NCBI GenBank assembly: GCA_910592005.1
Contig: CAJVPP010001400.1
Location: 1-20,232 of the forward strand
Reading direction: 5' to 3'
Length of the DNA: 20,232 bases
Source of the DNA: Funneliformis mosseae
Taxonomy: Eukaryota > Glomeromycota > Glomeromycetes > Glomerales > Glomeraceae
Position numbers and translations under genes: made by a program. The notes under the pieces are model-generated. The model was given only the letters and a program-made list of their open reading frames with translations, was not told where the DNA came from and made no database searches. Shown piece by piece: positions 10,075 to 20,232 of the stretch (position 1 is its first letter; every line of letters begins with the position of its first letter).

Positions 10075-11186
10075 TTATTGGGAAATGATGTTATTATGGC
10101 TTATAATTAAGTTAGGTTTTTGATCATACTGTGAGGTAGGTATTAATTTATTTTTTAAAATTTGGGATTCTAATACAAGTGCAACTATATTTGTTTGTGT
10201 GTAAATTAATAATAATGTATAAGAAAAGGAAAAAAGAACCATGATTTTGTAATGCCTACTTGTTTTCGGAATCGGTTTATTTTGATCACTGTAGATACGT
10301 TGACATTTAGCCAAGTATTTATCATAATAACTTGATAAAAAAAGAATAAAGAACGTTTAAATTAATAAATTGATGATTAAAAAGGTTAATATATTAAAGA
10401 TTATACATGTAAAAGTACCCCTTGCCATGTCCTAATCTATTTCCTTGCAAGTCAAATGCTAAACCTAAAAATCATTATGAATAAAAAAAAAAATAACCAA
10501 TAAATATCAGAACCCAATTGAACGTTTGATAATGATTTACCTGGCATTATTATTAAATCCAATTCGTTTGCTATATGACGAATTAAATATTAATAGAACA
10601 AGTTAAAAATATATATATATATTTTTTTATTTATTTATTTTACCTATTTCTCTTAATTCATCATGATTTGGTTCAGGTATATTCCAACGATTTACAGGTA
10701 ATGATAAATAATCTTTATAAGAATGAAGTTTAACCATGTCCATTTCATCATTATTCCATCTTGGCACATAACATATTTTCCCTATTTAGTAACATCAATT
10801 TTCTCTTTAAAAAAAAAAACTATACATATATATATACATTTTTTTGAATGGAAAAGTAAACAGATAATATATGCCTTGTTCAAAGATATCTTTAATGATT
10901 TTTTCAGTGGAAATTTCGGCTTTTGGCATACTAATATATATACTAATATGTTTACTTGTTATATATTCTTTTGAGTTAATAAGTTTTTCCGTTACAATTT
11001 TACCTAATTAAAATTTTTTTTTTTTTAAAAAAAAATCAATCGAATTTCTTTTAAAGGCTTTTTATTTAATATAATTTTGAATAATGCATTACTTTCTTGT
11101 TCAATTACTTCTAACGGAATTTGATTTAATGATGTACGCATTTCTTTTCTTAAGACATTCTTTAAAGCTCTTATAGATTGACTCAT
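10075..11186 (-). CDS. MTHFS: 5-formyltetrahydrofolate cyclo-ligase
   Basis: Seven exons, 11093-11186, 10875-11003, 10644-10781, 10541-10570, 10419-10464, 10260-10330 and 10075-10184, give 205 aa, the family's normal length. The enzyme converts 5-formyl-THF plus ATP to 5,10-methenyl-THF in one-carbon metabolism (yeast FAU1). Visible landmarks are LRKEMR near the start, ISIYISMPKAEISTE (substrate region), GKICYVPRW (75-83), MDMVKLHSYKDY, WNIPEP, the ATP-binding block from PGLAFD through GNRLGHGKGYYDKY (130-151), and the C-terminal ALVLESQ...IPTSQYDQKPNLIIS. No presequence is evident, so it is probably cytosolic. Very small exons (30 and 46 nt) are supported because they restore the family motifs in phase. 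The second intron (10782-10874) starts with GC. It lies 103 bp downstream of the bL19m gene on the same strand. Confidence 0.93.
10782..10874 (-). other. GC-AG intron in the cyclo-ligase gene
   Basis: The exon ends GAACAAG and the intron begins GCATAT, ending AAATAG before GGAAAATATG. Using it gives DIFEQGKICYVPRW, matching the family without gap. No GT donor in the same phase is available in the following bases. The donor is weaker than the GCAAGT consensus, so an error in the assembly (C for T) remains possible. Confidence 0.7.
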
Positions 11187-11289
11187 ATTGTAAAAAAGAT
11201 TTATTAGTGAGAAATAATAAATTTTCGAATTTGATCAAATAAAAAAAGATCGCATATTTAACAGTAAATTTGGTTAAATCACGTGGTTG

Positions 11290-12019
11290 TTAAATAGTGC
11301 TGGTAGCGGCTAATTCAGCATTTCTTTTCTCTCTCTCTTTCTTAATCAAACCACCAATTTGAAAAGCTTTACCAGGTTGATCTCTCAAGTAATATAGTTT
11401 AGCTCTTCTAAAACCCTCTCCTCTTGCCAAAATTTTGATAGACTTAATTAAGGGTGAATTGATAAAAAATTTTTGTTCCACTCCAACTTTTAATATGATA
11501 TTTCTTAAGGTGAAATTAGTATCAACCCCCTTTCTTTTAATGCATATGCAAACTCCCGCAAAAGCCGTTGTACCACTTTTAGAGGAAGAACCGGTACTTG
11601 TAGTAGAGGAGTTTTTGACGGAGGACATTGAGGTATACATTTCTACTAGTAACACGTCACCGGCTTGAATTCTGTCTTTACCATGTTTTGCGAACATTTG
11701 AAACCTATCGGGGGTTTTAGATTGTGTTTCAAGTATTATTACTTTCATTACATCTTTATGATTTGTTATTATTGGATTTGAATATTGTGGTGTTGGGATT
11801 AAAATTGATTCTGGTGGTTTATATGTTGCTTTTTATTTTATATATATATTATAAAGGATAAAAAAGTTAATCATAACGACAATGTCACAACAATTCAAAA
11901 AAGAATTTGATGATCAAAATTGTACCTTGCGCATTATTTGTTAATTGTCGAATATTGTTCAATGAAGAAATTGAAAGTTTATTAAAATCTTTTAATAAAA
12001 AATTTCGTAACCTAAACAT
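11290..12019 (-). CDS. MRPL19: Mitochondrial ribosomal protein bL19m
   Basis: Two exons, 11926-12019 and 11290-11828, give 210 aa. Exon 1 encodes MFRLRNFLLKDFNKLSISS and more (31 codons). It is rich in Arg/Lys/Ser/Leu and has just one acidic residue, a textbook mitochondrial targeting peptide. Exon 2 starts with TYKPPESILIP and contains the bL19 core: DRIQAGDVLLVE, FAGVCICIKRKGVDTNFTLRN, GVEQKFFINSPLIKSIKIL and RRAKLYYLRDQPGKAFQIG. The protein belongs to the large mitoribosomal subunit (yeast Img1). An ATG at 11748 inside exon 2 would give 152 aa but lacks the targeting peptide; the spliced start at 12019 is preferred. A Ser/Thr-rich insert (about residues 99-115) lies within the core after VEMYTS. 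Its promoter faces the divergent PPR gene 660 bp away. Confidence 0.92.
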
Positions 12020-12678
12020 CTTTACATTTTTTTTTTTTTTTTTCGATTTTTTTTTTTATGCGGATCCGTCACGTCCCGTACTATGTAAGTCACATGAATT
12101 CGGATTATCAAGAATTTTTTTTTTTTTACGATAAATTTTTTTTTAAAAAAAAAAAAAAGCGTCCGACTTTATTGTAACTAGCTTATAAATGTTGGAGTTC
12201 GATCTTCTCTTAACTTAATTAAAGCATCAATCTTTAAAACAAACGAATTTCTTTGGACTTTTTTGATGGCAATTTTTTTGACCGCATTTGATCATAGTGG
12301 GAACATCGAAATGGGCGAATTGTTTTAATATATTCTCGAATTTCAAAGAAAAATGTTTTTTGCAAAAAAAGAACTTTTGCATGACAAGTTTTTTACTTGA
12401 AGTATTATTACTAGAAGAATTCTATCACGTCGAAGTACTGGGAAACTTCACAGTAAAAAAAATTATCATGTCATATGACATAAAAGTGATCGGCAGTGCA
12501 CTTGCCCAAATCATATTGTAAGATTTCTGATTGATAAAATTCTTAATTTTTTTTACACGCGTTTATATCAATCATTACTGTAAATTCTCTAAATATAGGC
12601 AATCTTTTATTTTTTTTTTTTTTGGTAGGAGGAGCAAAGAAAAAGGATTCTAGTTTTAAACTAAAGAGTTAATAAACG
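12020..12678. promoter_or_regulatory. Divergent intergenic region between bL19m and PPR genes
   Basis: This 659 bp separates the start codons of two predicted mitochondrial-protein genes and must hold both promoters. It has several T/A tracts, including a T9-A14 palindrome-like stretch (about 12135-12159). The part at 12170-12530 is less AT-rich than its surroundings and has an ORF with coding-like composition (listed separately). No known binding motif was recognised. Confidence 0.4.
12288..12521 (+). pseudogene. Unassigned ORF, possible gene relic (77 codons)
   Basis: The ORF has balanced amino-acid use in its second half, for example YHVEVLGNFTVKKIIMSYD followed by IKVIGSALAQIIL, and G/C-containing codons unlike the surrounding non-coding DNA. 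One frame away, just upstream, is AFDHSGNIEMGELF (12276-12317), which resembles an EF-hand loop lacking the first acidic residue and then hits a stop. The two frames could be pieces of one frameshifted gene. I recognise no family for the longer part, and no splice model joins it to the PPR gene. It may be only chance. Confidence 0.25.
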
Positions 12679-15600
12679 ATGTTTTCTCAAACTCGAATTC
12701 CTTCAATTGATTTACAGATAACACGTTTTCGCTTAATTAAATACCTTCATAATTCAATACGATATCAAACAACTCAATATTTTACTTTTCGAAAGTATGA
12801 AACGAGAAAAGATAAATTTATTCGAAGTACATCAGGAACTTTTGGTATAATGCCATTAAAGTAGAATTCGGTTTCTTTTTATATCCATAGCGGTATCTAA
12901 TTTTTTTAAATGTTTCTCATGTTCAACTTTTCTTAGCTTCATCATATTCGGCTGGAACAACGACTCAACAAATTTCGAATTCATCCATAATTCCATATCA
13001 ATTACATATGCAATCATCAGCGTTTCAAACGGTTCAAGTACAAATATACCTTGATCGTATGAAGTATTACCTCGATATAAATAATCTCGAAGCAATCACC
13101 AAAGATTTCATTGATTTAAAACAAAAGAACATTTCACCAACGCTAGAAATTTATCATGTCCTTCTCCAAATGTGTTATAAAGCATCGGATTTAAATAGTG
13201 CTTTAGAAATATTCGCACAAATATATAATGATATGACAAAATCTTCTGTTACACCTACAACAGAGACTTTTAAGTACCTTTTAGACGTTGTTGAAGCATC
13301 ATCGGATCATGACCTCTCATTATATACGGTCAATTCTATTGTAAATTATCAAATTCCATGCATTAAATCAAATGCAAAGGTTATTGGTAAATTGCGAAAA
13401 AGGTTGGATGTAAAATTTGATTTGAATACGTGGAATTCTATTTTTCGTTCGTTAACGACTTCACATAAATTATATTCAACAAACGATCTATACTATTTTG
13501 AGAAAGTAAAAGGATTAGCTGAAAATTTTTTAGATTCTAATCCAGATCATCATAATTTCACAGAGGAAACTTGGCGGCTAGTTATCCGAGTAAGTTCGAG
13601 TTCAATTCCCTTTTTCTTTTTTTTTGACTTCACAAATTCACTCACTTTTTTTTTTTACCTTTACATTAGACTTTAGGGGCGTATCCCGGAGATTGTAAAA
13701 CATTCAATAAAATATTACAAAAGTTTAAATCACAAATTGTAATGACCCCGTCAATTTCTTCTGAACTTATTTGGGCATTATCAAGAAAATCTTCAATAGA
13801 TCTTGCAATTGAAAATCTAGATGAATTAATCTCTCAATTCAATTACATACCTTCTAGAGAACCTCTTTATGTCTTGTTATCTTATTACGCCGATTTAGGA
13901 AAATATCAAAAAATAAAATATTTAATAGACAAGTATTCTAAATATATTACTATCCATGAACAAGTTCAACCATCAACATTTTCGCAACAAAACTGGCAAT
14001 TCAATTTTTCTACAGTTTTAATGAAGGCGTATGTTCAAGCTTTACGTGAGGAAGTTTCTTTTCGTAATAAAAATCTTGAGGAACACAATTATTTGATGGT
14101 AGAATTCATGGAATCAAAGGAAACGAATGACAGAAATGATGGACTGGATTATTTAACGAGTGATAATTTTAAAAAGAGTTCGTTTTATAATTCTTGGATA
14201 AAATTATTAAATGAAGTAAAATTATCAAATTCAAAATATCATAAAGATCATTTTGAATTAATGATTAGATTTCATATACTATCAAATCAAATCAATCATC
14301 AAGAATTCCCTTTAAATGAAGCATTAAATTTGATTAATGAGATGAGAGGTGATGGAGTTGAACCAACTTTCGAGACATTTAAAATTTTATTGGAAGGTCA
14401 TGCTGATTCACCGGAATTTAATTCAAATGAACCAAATTTAATACGAGTGAAAAATTCATTAAAAATATATTCTATAATGGAATCTTCTGGATATGATATG
14501 AATAACATAGAGATATATCAACCTTTATTAGATTCATGTATAACACAAAATGAACGATTGATAAACAAAAATTTTAAACTTTTAAGGTTAAAAATTAAAG
14601 GAAAAATCAATCATATAAAAGACTTGATGAAAATTCATAAGGTAAAACATAATCAAAAATCAATGTTAACCCTTCTAGAATTATATGGTTCCATTCACTC
14701 TTTTAGTGAAATGAGACGTGTTTGGTTTGAAATATTTTTATCAGGATATCATCGTAATTTAAATTTTTACAAAATATTTATAAAAGCTTCTTCACAAAAC
14801 GTTCGTGAATCAATTTATTGTTTAGACGTTTTAAGACATCAAATGTCAAAAGAGAACCCTCTTGTATATCCTGATTTAGAAACTTTTGATTTATTATTAA
14901 AATGTTGTATTAAATCTAATGATTTAATTACAATGGAACAAATTATTAATGAGATGAAACAATATTTTCCTTCTCCTTCAAAAGAAGAAAATTGGTTAAT
15001 ACCAATATTATATACTTATTTAAACACCCCAGAATTAGTTTATAAAGGAAAGAATGTTGTTAAACACTTTTTTAAATGTAAAGAATTAATTAATTTCGAT
15101 TTTTGGAAAATCGTATTACAATATTTTACTGAAAATGAAAAAGAATCAAATACTACTCAAAAATTTTTTGATTTATATGTAGATTGGAGCAACGAACATC
15201 TTCATAATTTTAAAAGTAATTCCACTCAAATTGATGATGATTTCCAAACACAACAATCATCTTCAAAAGGGCCTATTTTAAAATTTCCAAATTCCCCCCT
15301 TTTAAACCTAGATTTAGAAATAATTTATTTGTACCTAAAATATCACATACGTACATCATCTTTTCTTCAAACAAAAAACATTTTTGATAAATTATTTTCT
15401 TACTATCCTAACAATGCACTTTTAATTTTTAATAATATTGATTTATTAAAAGAATTTGCTTTTCTTTCTCTAAAACACCAACAATTTGAAATCCTAGATT
15501 GGTTTGATAAATTTGTATTAAGTAGAATTAAAGTGAATTTGAAGGATATGGATGATTATAGAATATTACGTAATTGGGTGATCAATAATTTAAAACAATG

Positions 15601-15700
15601 TGATGGAAAAAACAATAAAGAAATCTCAATAGAAGTTAAAGTACCTGAATTTGTGGATATGAAATGGTTAGAAAGATATGAAGATTTGGATGTCAATTAG
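12679..15700 (+). CDS. Mitochondrial-type pentatricopeptide repeat (PPR) protein
   Basis: Three exons, 12679-12844, 12937-13589 and 13670-15700, give 949 aa. The N-terminus (about 1-50) is rich in Arg, Ser, Thr and aromatic residues with few acids, consistent with a mitochondrial presequence. PPR-like helical pairs recur: SPTLEIYHVLLQMCYKASDL (about 122-141, continuing to about 155), VTPTTETFKYLLDVVEAS (about 160-177), GVEPTFETFKILLEGHAD (about 502-519), LNFYKIFIKASSQ (about 636-648) and YPDLETFDLLLKCCIKSNDL (about 673-692, followed by EQIINEMKQYF). Spacing is irregular, as in fungal PPR proteins acting in mitochondrial RNA processing, stability or translation. The RNA target cannot be predicted. 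Exon 3 is a single 2-kb ORF, unusual in this intron-rich window. It shares a divergent promoter region with bL19m and converges with the GPI16 gene (157 bp between stops). Confidence 0.82.
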
Positions 15701-15857
15701 ATATAAAACTTTAACTATGGTTAAATACAAAATCATAAATTAATTAAACAAAAAAAAAAAAATCGGCAATTCTTTTTTTTTTTTTTAAAGGAATTTAAAA
15801 TTATTTACCTTTGAATTCTTAAATGTTCTATCTTAGTTTAATCTGTGTAATAATTAT

Positions 15858-18392
15858 TTAACCTTTAACTTCACCTTCGTTAACTTCGCTAGGACGTAAC
15901 GCGATAAAACCTCTGGTCATTAAATTAAACATACTTCCAAAGAAAAGTGCAATGACCGTACATGTTAATGTTATAACATTGTAAGGCATGCTGAAATCTG
16001 GTGTAGGGAGACTAACAAGAAGTGTTTCTGTATATACACGGATAGGGAAATGATGGCATGCCGTCTTTGACATGTTATCGGAGCAATTTCTATATATAAA
16101 AGATTTCATTTTACAACGATTCCACGAGAATAACTTAAATGACATTATTTGACATGTTAATATACCTTGTTGCTCTTTCGTCCAAATATTTGAAGCCATC
16201 AACAGATTCAACTTTAGTGGATATTACTGCAGAACCAATGTCAAAACCACGGTTCGCATCCGGTGGATGTTCGGTATATTTTAAAAATACTTTGTCAAAA
16301 TTAATCGAAAGAGTTGTTATGGAATTAGGTGGCAATGATAATTCTGCTTCAATAACATTCGGACGTGAACGATCCACAGCCGGCTGATAATACAAATCCT
16401 TTATTGGATTATCTGTTTAATAAAAAAAAAATCATGTGTGTGTACATATATTATTTAGTTTTAAAATTAGTAGATCACCCATAACAATATAAAATAATGA
16501 ATTTCAATACATTGTGCTTCCACTCCATTTATTTTGACTTTTAGCGTATGAAGATATAATTTCAAGAACCATGGAATAACGTCAAAATATATTATTGGGA
16601 CAGTGATATTAGAACTTTTGTTAAATATATTGATTTTAATTCCGCCTCTTTCTTGGCCATAACCTTCAAATGTTAAGATAGAAATTAGCTAAATTTGTTA
16701 ATATTATTAGAATAAACTACAATGAATTACCCGTAAAAAAACGATGTGCATAAACGCGCGGTTGTTCGAAATTAAGATCTAAAAATCAATAAATAAAAAA
16801 TCACTTATGATAAAAAAAAAAAGATTTTTAAATAAAAAAAAATTAAAAAATGGTTTTCCTTACTGTATTCGAACAAATCTTCTTTCCATGTCATCGAAAC
16901 ATCTGTTTTTGATTGTACTGTAAAGGGCAATGAATTAATATATAATTTTTTTTTTGTAGTCGAGCAAAAAAATATCATTACTTACCATTTTTGAGATAAA
17001 ACACAGCTTTACTCGTGTCACCTTCAGTTTTCTGAATGACGTCATCCGCGTCAGGACTTAATTTATAATCACCATCTTCGGGTAAATTTATTTCTAACTT
17101 GCTTTCTTCAGCTAAAGGACAAGCTTGTGAAAGACTTCTTCCAAAAATCTGGTTCAAACTCCAATCTTAAAGAAAAATATTAAAACAAATAAGATTCATT
17201 TAGAGTAATATCAGTAACAAAAATATTTATTTAATTGATCAAAATTATAAACAAACCTCTTTTTCCTGAATTCCTTACAGGATCTACGACAGTGGACACA
17301 GTCTGAACGATTTCTAACTGTTTTCTCAAACATTCCGAATTCTAATTACGAAATATTATTAAAACTGATGATATTTTTTAACAAATTAAATTATCTTTGT
17401 CATTACCTCACATACTGGCCGTACGTGAATGGACATCGAATGAAAATTAGAATCATATAATTTGTGTCCATTCAAAAGAGATGCTATTCCGGACTGGTTT
17501 TATCGATAGTAAGAAATTTTCTCCAGTTTAATTTAAATAATTAAAAATTTCTCAAATATTAAACTTACATTCGATTTACAAGGAAGAAGTTTAATCCATG
17601 GTGTCAAATTTTCAGTACAAACATTTTCATGAGGTAAGGATCCGTATCTGAGTTCAGCATCTGTCGACAACTCCGTAGCTACAATAAGTAATATTTATTT
17701 GATTTGATTTTCAATGAACTTTTTTTTTAAGAATATTTCCATATGGAAAGTGTAACAAACAATGATTTGATCCGTACCGTTATACGGCCCTTCCGGTCGA
17801 AACGATAATTTTGGCTGAACGGTAATCGTATCATCTATAAAATTTAACGAAGCACAAAAAAGTCCGGCAAGAGCGTTTGTCAATGACTTCCAATTTTCAT
17901 CTAGCCTAATGAATAATATACTATTATTACAATTATAAAGAAAGATTATTTTAGAAAGGAGATTACGTACTTTCCATCCTTCCATAGCCATGCCCAAAGT
18001 TCTACTCCAATTCCTGCTGATGGAACAATGGGATAACCCCAGTCTTCATAATTCCATCGTCCTTGTGTAAATGTCAAGTGCAACTCACGCGCATTATAAC
18101 TCTGAATTATTTGTCCTATCGCACGCGGAAAGAACTTATAATGGTTGACTAAAAAATTTAAGGCAAATATTAGAATCCACAAATATATAACGATAAAATT
18201 GACTTACATACAAGCTTTGCCTTCCTCAATTCCTCCAATTCTAACGTTGAATTGAAAATGGGTTAATAACTTTCCGTCTGAAAGCGATTTAATCGTAAGT
18301 GATTCTTTAAAATTATCATTTTGAATATTCTCAGCAAAGGTCAAATTGACCATTGACACTATAAAAATAAAGAATAGAAACAAGCGCCACAT
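15858..18392 (-). CDS. GPI16: GPI transamidase subunit Gpi16/PIG-T
   Basis: Twelve exons: 18212-18392, 17971-18148, 17778-17905, 17569-17678, 17407-17493, 17257-17341, 16986-17165, 16864-16917, 16731-16778, 16511-16663, 16166-16412, 15858-16089; every phase agrees and the product is 560 aa, close to family length. It is a subunit of the ER complex that attaches GPI anchors to proteins. Residues 1-20 are a clear signal peptide ([20 protein letters not shown]). Family blocks include [49 protein letters not shown] (Cys137, equivalent to the cysteine that disulphide-bonds to the catalytic subunit Gpi8/PIG-K), [33 protein letters not shown] and [21 protein letters not shown] single membrane span lies at about 520-541 with a short cytosolic tail. 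The lumenal part is long, as expected. Confidence 0.96.
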
Positions 18393-18894
18393 TGTTAACT
18401 ATTAAAAGTTTTCGTTTTCGATAAATTGCTGGTTCAATTAATTTTATCATGCAGAAATTAACGTGATTACAGCAAATCAGCAAATCATATGCGCGCATTT
18501 TCAGTCCAAATCAAAACTGTATTACATGATCATCCAATGTAATACCATTCAGAAAACCATCAAAACTTGGAAGTTAAAGTAACATGACAATTTCGCAAAA
18601 ATAATTTTGAAGTTATAATAATATGGCTTGTCTCTTATTAGTAAATGAAAATTGTATAATGTATATTAAAATGATTTCTAATAAAAAAAAATATCTTTTT
18701 ATAAATGTAAAGACGTGTCGGATATCGTAAAATAAAACAAAAATTTAAAAATATCGTGATCATCATGTGATTTCAAAAATGCGCAGATATGAAACGAACT
18801 CGTGACCACCACCATCACGTTTACGTTATTACAATACCGCAGTGATAAATATGCGTATCGTTTGGATGCGATTTTACCTCCCAAAGATCTTTAC
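18393..18894. other. Intergenic region upstream of GPI16
   Basis: This presumably includes the GPI16 promoter (minus strand). No gene is supported: the ORF at 18699-18884 on the minus strand follows directly from the UTP6-like relic but shows no continuing similarity. An ATCATGTGAT-type motif lies near 18762, of unknown meaning. Confidence 0.5.
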
Positions 18895-19190
18895 CAAGAT
18901 CAATATATTGTAGCCATAATTTGATATCACCTTAATATTTAGTTACTGCCCTGTCAAAGATAAAATATATTCTTCGTTTTATTGAATAATCAGATATTGT
19001 GACTTTTCTCTTGACACCTATTATTTTATTCATTATAATTAATTTTATTATAATTACATTTAAATTAATGCATCAAAGATAGTACTTACCTAATCGCTCT
19101 TTACTTTAAAAAATCGATGACCTGTGCCGGCCTTCTCTTAAGTGCATATTCAAATGCTGTTCGTTCCTTTATAACCGACTTTATTTCTTC
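18895..19190 (-). pseudogene. UTP6: UTP6 (U3 snoRNP subunit) pseudogene fragment
   Basis: Two exon remnants are visible. Exon a (19090-19190) follows a TTTTTTTAG acceptor and encodes EEIKSVIKERTAFEYALKRR then PAQVIDFLK, the HAT-repeat start of Utp6. The frame then breaks: one extra base leads into KERLG and a GTAAGT donor. The family segment expected between FLK and KERLG (roughly 15 residues, NYVQYEINL-like in human) is missing. After a 72-bp intron (19018-19089), exon b (about 18895-19017) encodes VKRKVTISDYSIKRRIYFIF then DRAVTKY, a TAA stop (18932-18934), then GDIKLWLQYID. The internal deletion, frameshift, stop and lack of a first exon mark a dead copy. Retained splice sites show it arose by DNA duplication. 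A functional copy should exist elsewhere. Confidence 0.8.
19052..19128 (+). repeat. Left arm of perfect 77-bp inverted repeat
   Basis: Positions 19052-19128 are the exact reverse complement of 20156-20232 (77 of 77 bases by reading). The arm covers the 3' part of UTP6 relic exon a and part of its following intron, so it is not a typical transposon terminus. The right arm reaches the last base of the window, so the true length is unknown. Confidence 0.95.
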
Positions 19191-19957
19191 CTAAAAAAAA
19201 AAAAATTTTAAACAGTGGTATAATTGTTTTAAACATTTGATGAGCTAAGAATAAAAGAATTTTTCTGGTTGGATTAATTCCAACATTGATTAATAATGCG
19301 AATACTATTCTCAAGTATAATGCGGGATTTCCCAAGAAAAAAGTTCGACAAACTTGCAATTCACTATAGAACGCAATTATTTAGTTGACTGTGGGATATT
19401 AAAGATGAAATTAAATTTGAATTAGTTTTCCAGATTTCTTCGTATGATAAAAGCTCAGTTGTTGGCTAGAAGTGATCTAAATTATATGTTAACAAGAAAT
19501 AACGAGGACATTTTTATAATAACATTAACGACTAGAAAGTTACTAGACTTTTATGAATCATAGTGATATGGCCATTTGGCTTTCATATTGTATGGATAAC
19601 GAGATAAAAAAAAAAATTAAAATACGACCGGTTATAAAGAAAAAAATACAGATTATTTATTTGATAAAGAATAAATAATAATTTGAAACATAAATGAAAC
19701 TACAATTTAATATAAAAACAGCTGGTTCACGTATTCGAATATTTCTTGGAAACGTTATATTAGGACAAAATACGATCCAACTGTATTACTGTAAGAACTT
19801 AATTTTTGAGCCAATTAGCTAAAATGTTAGAAGTTTCCGAATACCATTTTTTACATCGAATTGGCCAAATACTACTACTGATTCAAAATTAAACAAATTA
19901 AATTTCTGCTGATTCTTGACTCAAACACCTTTCCAGAAACCGTATACGTTTACTTAC
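19191..19957. other. Spacer of the inverted repeat, no recognised gene
   Basis: Between the UTP6 relic and the RPS15 relic there is about 770 bp. It has only short broken frames; examples are a plus-strand frame around 19428-19562 with LRMIKAQLLARSDLNYMLTR, and a plus-strand frame around 19727-19795 ending SWKRYIRTKYDPTVLL. These look more protein-like than average but match no family I can name. A near-palindrome GGTTGGATTAATTCCAAC lies at about 19266. The whole stretch may be further degraded gene fragments. Confidence 0.4.

Positions 19958-20232
<275 letters not shown>

Noticed and set aside
10723..10974. Plus-strand ORF of 83 codons
   Set aside because: It overlaps two confirmed cyclo-ligase exons and an intron on the opposite strand; low-complexity aromatic content.
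11907..12134. Plus-strand ORF over the bL19m first exon
   Set aside because: It is low complexity with T-tract-encoded Phe runs, and the minus strand has a perfect targeting exon here.
18699..18884. Minus-strand ORF of 61 codons as continuation of UTP6
   Set aside because: No HAT-repeat-like pattern continues after LQYID, and the composition is that of random sequence.
19150..19359. Minus-strand ORF of 69 codons upstream of the UTP6 relic
   Set aside because: It reads the UTP6 exon in the wrong frame (GRNKVGYKGTNSI) and crosses a T-rich acceptor tract; not a gene.

Overview
The window looks like nuclear DNA from an AT-rich, intron-dense early-diverging fungus. The base composition, very long A/T homopolymers, short introns (about 50-100 bp) with GTAWGT-like donors, and the fungal-type gene set fit a Glomeromycotina (Rhizophagus-like) genome best. 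That placement is inferred from style and not tested by any search. No bacterial, viral or CRISPR features were seen. I rebuilt nine complete protein-coding genes by joining exons whose phases and family similarity agree. They contain 43 introns, and two of those use GC-AG instead of GT-AG boundaries.

Layout, left to right. 1-534: non-coding, with a small GGGACA repeat cluster and a 26-codon leader-like ORF. 535-2367 (-): membrane alpha/beta hydrolase. It shares a 272 bp divergent promoter with 2640-3426 (+), a KIAA1143/DUF4604-type acidic nuclear protein. 3509-4411 (+): Maf/ASMTL-like nucleotide pyrophosphatase. Its stop lies only 5 bp from the stop of the convergent gene at 4417-5608 (-), a tail-anchored TPR protein with a carboxylate-clamp signature. 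5609-7165: long AT-rich intergenic region with a CCATAC/ATACAGGT repeat cluster. 7166-9621 (+): vezatin/Inp2-type myosin-binding membrane protein. 10075-11186 (-): 5-formyltetrahydrofolate cyclo-ligase. 11290-12019 (-): mitochondrial ribosomal protein bL19m, with its targeting peptide on a separate exon. 12679-15700 (+): mitochondrial-type PPR protein of 949 aa. 15858-18392 (-): GPI transamidase subunit Gpi16/PIG-T in 12 exons.

The right end (about 18.9-20.2 kb) is different. It is a mosaic of broken gene pieces: a UTP6 pseudogene with an internal deletion, a frameshift and a stop codon; an intron-containing relic of ribosomal protein RPS15 (uS19); and a perfect 77 bp inverted duplication of part of the UTP6 pseudogene, cut by the window edge. 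Retained intron-like sequence argues for DNA-level duplication and not retrocopying. This is the most unusual part of the window. It could be a young rearrangement, a gene-fragment-carrying element or an assembly artefact.

The intact genes are mostly housekeeping genes (organelle translation and RNA, one-carbon metabolism, GPI anchoring, nucleotide-pool cleaning, organelle inheritance). They form no obvious pathway cluster. The only functional pairing is the divergent bL19m/PPR pair, both predicted mitochondrial.
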